A DNA stretch of 17,413 bases, from positions 1 through 17,413 of the forward strand of contig JBKQVT010000057.1 of NCBI GenBank assembly GCA_052139835.1. The letters run 5' to 3'. Below the pieces are notes generated by a model that searched no databases, was not told the origin of the DNA, and was given only the letters and a program-made list of their open reading frames with translations. Positions 13,424 through 17,413 of this stretch are shown here, one piece after another (the first letter of the stretch is position 1; each line of letters starts with the position of its first letter). Source of the DNA: JBKQVT01 sp052139835. Its GTDB lineage: Bacteria > Planctomycetota > Planctomycetia > Pirellulales > Thermoguttaceae. A program made the translations under genes and the position numbers.

Positions 13424-14332
13424 ATGAGGCCAATTCGACTCGCCGGGATGCTCCTTCTGCTCGCGGCCGCACTGGCGGCGCCGGGATGCGGCGCTGGCGG
13501 CGCGCCCGGCGATTCCGCCGCGGCGCCGGCGAAAATCCCCGTCTTCGCCGGCATTCCGCCGCTGGCCTGGCTAGTCCAGCGCATCGGCGGCCCGTGGGTG
13601 GAGGTCGGCGTGCTGGTTTCGCCGGGGCAGAATCCCCACGTCTTCCAGCCCTCGCCGCGGCAGGTGCTGGCGGTGAAGAAGGCGGCGCTTCTCTTCAAGA
13701 TCGGCATGCCCTTCGAAAGCCGGCTGGTCGATCTGCTTCAGTCGCGTCACCGGCGGACGACGGTGGTCGATGCCACGGACGGGATCGACAAGCTGCCGCT
13801 GGCCGACGAGTGCGAGGACGAGGCGGCGGCGCCGGGGCAGCGCGATCCGCACGTCTGGCTGGCACCGCGGAACCTCAAGATCATGGCGGCCAACGTGGCC
13901 GCGGCCCTGGAGAAGGCCGCCCCGGCCCATGCCGCCGACTTTCGCCGCAACCGCGCCGCTTTGGACGAGGATCTCGACCGCCTGGACGCCAGCCTCCGCC
14001 GGGCCTTGCGGCCCTTCCGGGGCCAGACGTTCTATGTCTTTCACCCCGCCTTCGGCTACTTTGCCGACGCCTATGGCCTGCGGCAGAAGGCCGTGGAGAG
14101 CGAGGGCAAGTCGCCCACCCCCCGGCAACTCCTGGCGCTGATCAAGCAGGCCCGCGCCGAGGGGGTGAAGATCATCTTCCTCCAGCCGCAGTTCGGCGGC
14201 CGCTCGGCGGAGGCGGTCGCCAAGTCCATCGGCGGCGTGGTCGTGGCCATGGACCCGCTGGCCGCGGACGTGATCGAGAACCTCGACGACGTTGCCAAGA
14301 AAATCCGCAGCGCGCTGTCCCGGGGGAAATGA
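13424..14332 (+). CDS. znuA: Zinc/manganese ABC transporter substrate-binding lipoprotein
   Basis: The 302-residue protein belongs to the cluster A-I (ZnuA/TroA/PsaA) metal-binding proteins. It has a signal peptide ending in a weak lipobox (APGC, Cys22). Likely metal ligands stand in the expected order: His72 in GQNPHVFQPS, His143 in DPHVWLAP, His207 in YVFHPAFGYFADAYGL, and Asp277 in VAMDPLA. Other family features are KAALLFKIGMPFE and VKIIFLQPQFGG. The His-rich loop typical of many zinc-specific members is absent; in its place is a short acidic stretch (DECEDE, 128-133). Zinc or manganese specificity is therefore open, and the symbol is by family. The ATP-binding gene follows after 4 bases. 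The promoter and inverted repeat just upstream suggest metal-regulated expression. Confidence 0.88.
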   Translation: MRPIRLAGMLLLLAAALAAPGCGAGGAPGDSAAAPAKIPVFAGIPPLAWLVQRIGGPWVEVGVLVSPGQNPHVFQPSPRQVLAVKKAALLFKIGMPFESRLVDLLQSRHRRTTVVDATDGIDKLPLADECEDEAAAPGQRDPHVWLAPRNLKIMAANVAAALEKAAPAHAADFRRNRAALDEDLDRLDASLRRALRPFRGQTFYVFHPAFGYFADAYGLRQKAVESEGKSPTPRQLLALIKQARAEGVKIIFLQPQFGGRSAEAVAKSIGGVVVAMDPLAADVIENLDDVAKKIRSALSRGK

Positions 14333-14336
14333 CGCC

Positions 14337-15164
<828 letters not shown>

Positions 15165-15183
15165 AAACACGAGGCGGACCCAT

Positions 15184-15203
15184 CGCTTGCGGTTTCGCAA
15201 GCG
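15184..15203. repeat. Perfect palindrome CGCTTGCG-GTTT-CGCAAGCG
   Basis: An 8-base stem with a GTTT loop lies in the 69-base gap between znuC and znuB. It shares 17 exact bases with 5049-5065 in the opposite orientation. There is no T-run, so it is a repeat rather than an evident terminator, but it could trim or stabilise the znuC/znuB message. Confidence 0.75.
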
Positions 15204-15233
15204 CCCTTAATCCAATCTCCAAGGATCGCCACC

Positions 15234-16079
15234 ATGCTTGATTTCTTCGAGGCCCTCCAGGATCCCGACGCCTCGTTCCTCCGCTATGCCCTGCTGGCCG
15301 GCGTGCTGGCCAGCGTCTCGCTGGGCATCATCGGCGCCTACGTCGTCACGCGGCGGATCAGCTACCTCGGCGGGGCCATCTCCCATTGCGTCCTCAGCGG
15401 CATCGGCCTGGGGATCTTCTTGGGCTACGCCTGGTTTAACCCCATGTATGGGGCGGTCGTCGCCGCCTTGCTGGCCGCGGTGCTCATCGGCCTGGTCAGC
15501 CTCTATGCCCGCGAGCGCGAAGACACGGTCATCGGCGCGCTCTGGGCGGTGGGCATGGCCGTGGGCATCCTGCTCTTCGCCGCCACCCCAGGCTACACCG
15601 ACCCGATGAGCTACCTCTTCGGCGACATCCTCCTGATTTCGCCGGCCGACTTGTGGTTGGTGGCGGGCCTCGACATCCTGGTGGCTGGCGTGGGCCTGGT
15701 CTTCTACCACAAGTTCCAGGCCGTCTGCTTCGACCAGGAGTTTGCCTTGCTCCGCGGCCTGCCCGTCAAGGCCATCTACCTGCTCCTGCTCTGCCTGACG
15801 GCCTTGACCGTGGTGCTGCTCGTGCGTCTGGTGGGCATTGTGATGGTAGTGGCGCTGTTGACGCTGCCGGCGGCCGTGGCCGGCTTCTTCTCCCGCCGCC
15901 TTTGGCAGATGATGCTCCTGGGCGCGCTGATTTGCGCCGCGCTGATTGCCCTCGGGCTGGGCGTGAGTTTTCACTACGACCTCCCCACCGGCCCGGTCAT
16001 CATCGTCCTCTCCGCGGCGGCCTATTTGGCGGTGATCGTCGGCAGCCAGTTGCGGAAGGGGCTGGGGGCTGGGGGCTAG
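15234..16079 (+). CDS. znuB: Zinc/manganese ABC transporter permease
   Basis: The 281-residue protein is an integral membrane permease of the ABC-3 family with about seven to eight hydrophobic segments. It includes YALLAGVLASVSLGIIGAYVVTRRISYLGGAISHCVLSGIGLGIFLGY (18-65), which corresponds to the family motif GDALSHAVLPG with GGAISHCVLSG here. RLVGIVMVVALLTLPAAVAGFFSRRLWQMMLLGAL is the typical cytoplasmic-coupling and late-helix region. AAGGA (15221-15225) is 8 bases before the ATG. It completes the znuA-znuC-znuB operon; the wider znuC-znuB gap contains a palindrome. The C-terminal residues GLGAGG and the stop codon are formed by the GGGGGCT heptad array, so the natural end of the protein may have been altered by repeat insertion. 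Confidence 0.93.
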   Translation: MLDFFEALQDPDASFLRYALLAGVLASVSLGIIGAYVVTRRISYLGGAISHCVLSGIGLGIFLGYAWFNPMYGAVVAALLAAVLIGLVSLYAREREDTVIGALWAVGMAVGILLFAATPGYTDPMSYLFGDILLISPADLWLVAGLDILVAGVGLVFYHKFQAVCFDQEFALLRGLPVKAIYLLLLCLTALTVVLLVRLVGIVMVVALLTLPAAVAGFFSRRLWQMMLLGALICAALIALGLGVSFHYDLPTGPVIIVLSAAAYLAVIVGSQLRKGLGAGG

Positions 16080-16119
16080 GGACTGGGGGCTGGGGGCTGG
16101 GGGCTGGGGGCTGGGGACC
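16057..16119. repeat. Heptad array of nine GGGGGCT-like units overlapping the znuB stop
   Basis: Nine consecutive 7-base units run from AGGGGCT through GGGGGCT x2, AGGGACT, GGGGGCT x4 to GGGGACC. The znuB stop codon (16077-16079) falls inside the third/fourth unit. The G-runs could also form a G-quadruplex on the coding strand. The array sits in the convergent gap facing the 162-aa gene. Confidence 0.85.
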
Positions 16120-16129
16120 CGCCCCCACG

Positions 16130-16194
16130 CCCACCGGCTGCGCCCGGTGGGAATTTGGGTGCGTGCCACCGGCTCTGCCAACGTCCGTTCGGAC
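16130..16194. repeat. Cluster of palindromic repeats in the znuB convergent gap
   Basis: CCCACCGG (16130-16137) and CCGGTGGG (16144-16151) form an 8-base stem with loop CTGCGC. They are followed by GCCACCGGCTCTGCCA (about 16166-16181), resembling a decayed copy of the 3292-3308 palindrome, and by GTCCG-TT-CGGAC (16183-16194). With the array before it, the 152-base gap 16080-16231 is almost all repeat sequence. Confidence 0.6.
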
Positions 16195-16231
16195 TGCGCG
16201 TTGCACCACCGGTAGACCGTCCGAGCGGGCG

Positions 16232-16720
16232 TCATATTACGGTTCTCGTTCTCCCGGTCTTCCAGTCCTCCAACACCAGGAATCCGGGCACAACGCAGCG
16301 AACCGGCCCGCCAGCCAAGTCCATCTGTGATGTAACCTCGACGGGAAATACCTTGTCGGCGCCGCGGCCGAGCTTCTGATAACTTTCCGCCACGTGCGCA
16401 TCGTCAGGTGCGACGACGCCGTACCAGAACATGACCTGGCCGCGCGGGCTGACGACAACCGGCTGCAAAGTGCCCAATCCACCGTCGCCCCGGGCCGGCG
16501 GTGTGAGGTAGCCCTGCATCTTCGACCCGTCGGCCAGCGTGAACATGGCACGCACAATGAACATTCCAGCCGAAGGATCAAGGGAGCCGAGGACTTCGCA
16601 AGGCCGAACAGTCGCCTCGTCCTGACCTTCCTCGCCTTCTTCATCCAAGGCAAACTCCCAAACTGGGAACTGGTTCAAGTCGTCCAAAGTGAGCTCGTAA
16701 ACCTGTTTTCGGATTCTCAT
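16232..16720 (-). CDS. Conserved protein of unknown function (162 aa)
   Basis: The start MRIRKQVYELTLDDLNQFPVWEFALDEEGEEGQDEATVRPCE resembles a small soluble protein I recall from several unrelated bacteria (cyanobacteria, planctomycetes and others), usually beginning with 'VYxLTLxDLxxFPVWEFALDEE.xEGQDEATVRP'. No function is known to me. It has no signal peptide or membrane helix. Residues about 50-110 look strand-rich (MFIVRAMFTLADGSKMQGYLTPP, LQPVVVSPRGQVMFWYGVV). The ATG at 16720 is the natural start, with no clear ribosome binding site or promoter in the 127-base gap upstream. Base composition from about 16200 onward looks less GC-rich than the rest, and the scattered distribution suggests horizontal transfer. 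It lies downstream of the aspartic protease gene on the same strand. Confidence 0.8.
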   Translation of the reverse strand: MRIRKQVYELTLDDLNQFPVWEFALDEEGEEGQDEATVRPCEVLGSLDPSAGMFIVRAMFTLADGSKMQGYLTPPARGDGGLGTLQPVVVSPRGQVMFWYGVVAPDDAHVAESYQKLGRGADKVFPVEVTSQMDLAGGPVRCVVPGFLVLEDWKTGRTRTVI

Positions 16721-16847
16721 GGCCCGTGCAAGTGGTTCAGTGGCGTGGCAGAAGGCGGGAAAAAGGGCCAGGACGATCTTGCGGGAAACCGCCCATTTTG
16801 AACAGTCAAATGCCCTTATTGGCGTCGCGCCGCCGGGACTCTCCGGC

Positions 16848-17228
16848 CTACTTCACCACCGCCGACGGCATATTGGGGCTCTGTGGATTCACCGTGATCG
16901 TCTGACGCGACGGCGAGACCACCAGGTCCATGTCCTCCATCGGCACGGCGCCCAAGAGGACCGATTCGCCGATCACCAACGCGCCCGTGAAACAAGTCCG
17001 GTTCTGGAAACGAATCTGCACCGGGCCGACGTAGGGAACGACCTGCGACCGCTCGTCGGCCGTGGTGACTTCCCGCTTCTCGATCTCCTGGAGTTCGAGT
17101 TGCACGGCAACGTGCGCGGGGATACAGAGCGTCATGGCCCCCGTGTCGACCAGGGCGGATACCACCAGGGGCCGCAACGACGGGTTCTTTGGATTAGCCA
17201 GTTCGACGGTCGCGGTGATCAGGCCCAT
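16848..17228 (-). CDS. Clan AA (retropepsin-like) aspartic protease
   Basis: The 126-residue protein has the single-lobe aspartic protease signature: catalytic D28-T-G-A31 in SALVDTGAMTLCIPAHVA, and the second signature LLGAVPMEDMDLVV (91-104), with the C-terminus ending in TVNPQSPNMPSAVVK. Such proteins would act as homodimers, each subunit giving one Asp, as in retroviral proteases. They match a small bacterial and archaeal clan AA group of unknown substrate. The ATG at 17228 is supported by GGAG (17240-17237) 8 bases upstream and by a promoter candidate at 17293-17265; the longer open frame up to 17393 is non-family sequence. No retroelement or capsid gene is present, so it is a cellular gene of unknown role. 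Confidence 0.9.
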   Translation of the reverse strand: MGLITATVELANPKNPSLRPLVVSALVDTGAMTLCIPAHVAVQLELQEIEKREVTTADERSQVVPYVGPVQIRFQNRTCFTGALVIGESVLLGAVPMEDMDLVVSPSRQTITVNPQSPNMPSAVVK

Positions 17229-17264
17229 CGGCGTTTCTCCGTGCAGTGCAAGAGCCGCTACGCT

Positions 17265-17293
17265 ACTGTACCGGCAGAAGGGGCGAAAGGCAA
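17265..17293 (-). promoter_or_regulatory. Predicted promoter of the aspartic protease gene
   Basis: On the minus strand TTGCCT (17293-17288) and TACAGT (17270-17265) are 17 bases apart. A start near 17258 gives a leader of about 30 bases with GGAG at 17240-17237 before the ATG. The remaining bases up to the window end hold nothing I can identify. Confidence 0.5.
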
Positions 17294-17413
17294 GGGGGGA
17301 ACAAGCAGCGATTCCGCAACTCGGCCAATTCGGGTTGGTGGGAATGGCTGGAAGGTGGTTTGTCGCCATGCTTTGTGTGTCGTTTGACGCCAACGAGGCG
17401 AGTGGGGGCAGTT

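Noticed and set aside
15184..15203. Terminator or attenuator in the znu operon
   Set aside because: No T-run follows, and the same sequence occurs inverted at 5049-5065, so it is a dispersed repeat first of all.
15207..16235. Minus-strand frame of 342 codons with a Gln/His/Asp-rich translation
   Set aside because: It is the complement of znuB and the repeat nest; the odd composition comes from hydrophobic codons read backwards.
16848..17228. Retroviral or retrotransposon origin of the protease
   Set aside because: No reverse transcriptase, integrase or repeat ends flank it; it matches a cellular prokaryotic clan AA group.
17229..17393. Longer N-terminus of the aspartic protease (start at 17393)
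   Set aside because: The extra 55 residues do not resemble the family, and a promoter and ribosome binding site fit the ATG at 17228.

Overview
The window looks like chromosomal DNA of a planctomycete, probably from the Pirellulales branch. The reasons are the high GC content, a lipoprotein of the YdjY-domain type common in that phylum, several proline/alanine-rich lipoproteins, a membrane-anchored kinase-like protein with a beta-helix-like C-terminus, LptE- and BamD-like outer-membrane assembly proteins (a diderm cell), and many short palindromic repeats of kinds I associate with planctomycetes. The assignment rests on gene content only. I see no tRNA, rRNA, CRISPR array, transposase or phage gene.

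Layout. Bases 1-1992 hold the 3' part of a membrane protein with a degenerate Ser/Thr-kinase domain. It is followed by a small Flp-type pilin gene with its own promoter (2164-2343). Two minus-strand genes follow: a conserved protein of unknown function and a Nudix hydrolase (3817 down to 2418). A YdjY-domain lipoprotein (3936-5006) converges on a single-domain response regulator (5527-5126). The aat gene (minus) and recO (plus) diverge from a shared promoter region at 6322-6472. A BamD-like TPR lipoprotein, an LptE-like lipoprotein and folP then run in tandem (7299-10267), followed by proA with a good sigma70-type promoter, fliM, and a small zinc-ribbon membrane protein. A zinc/manganese ABC transporter operon (znuA, znuC, znuB; 13424-16079) follows, with an inverted repeat over its putative promoter. 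The end of the window carries two minus-strand genes: a conserved protein of unknown function and a clan AA (retropepsin-like) aspartic protease.

Most genes are housekeeping: envelope assembly, folate, proline, translation-linked protein turnover, recombination and metal uptake. The unusual layer is the repeats. Six arrays have quite different sequences (AATCCCT, AAGGATG, GGCGGAG, TCCTAAC, GGCGGAA, GGGGGCT), yet all have a 7-base period. At least five kinds of short palindrome also occur. Together they occupy all three convergent gaps and four tandem gaps, but neither divergent, promoter-bearing gap. Some lie inside coding sequence: two in-frame palindromes in the kinase-like gene, one in the 284-aa gene, and repeat-built C-terminal tails on ZnuC and ZnuB. 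Two arrays are followed by their own reverse complement, forming potential long hairpins that end just before the start codons of folP and the zinc-ribbon gene. I see no obvious new multi-gene system. The repeat architecture, the degenerate kinase/beta-helix protein and the operator-like element of the metal transporter are the best leads.
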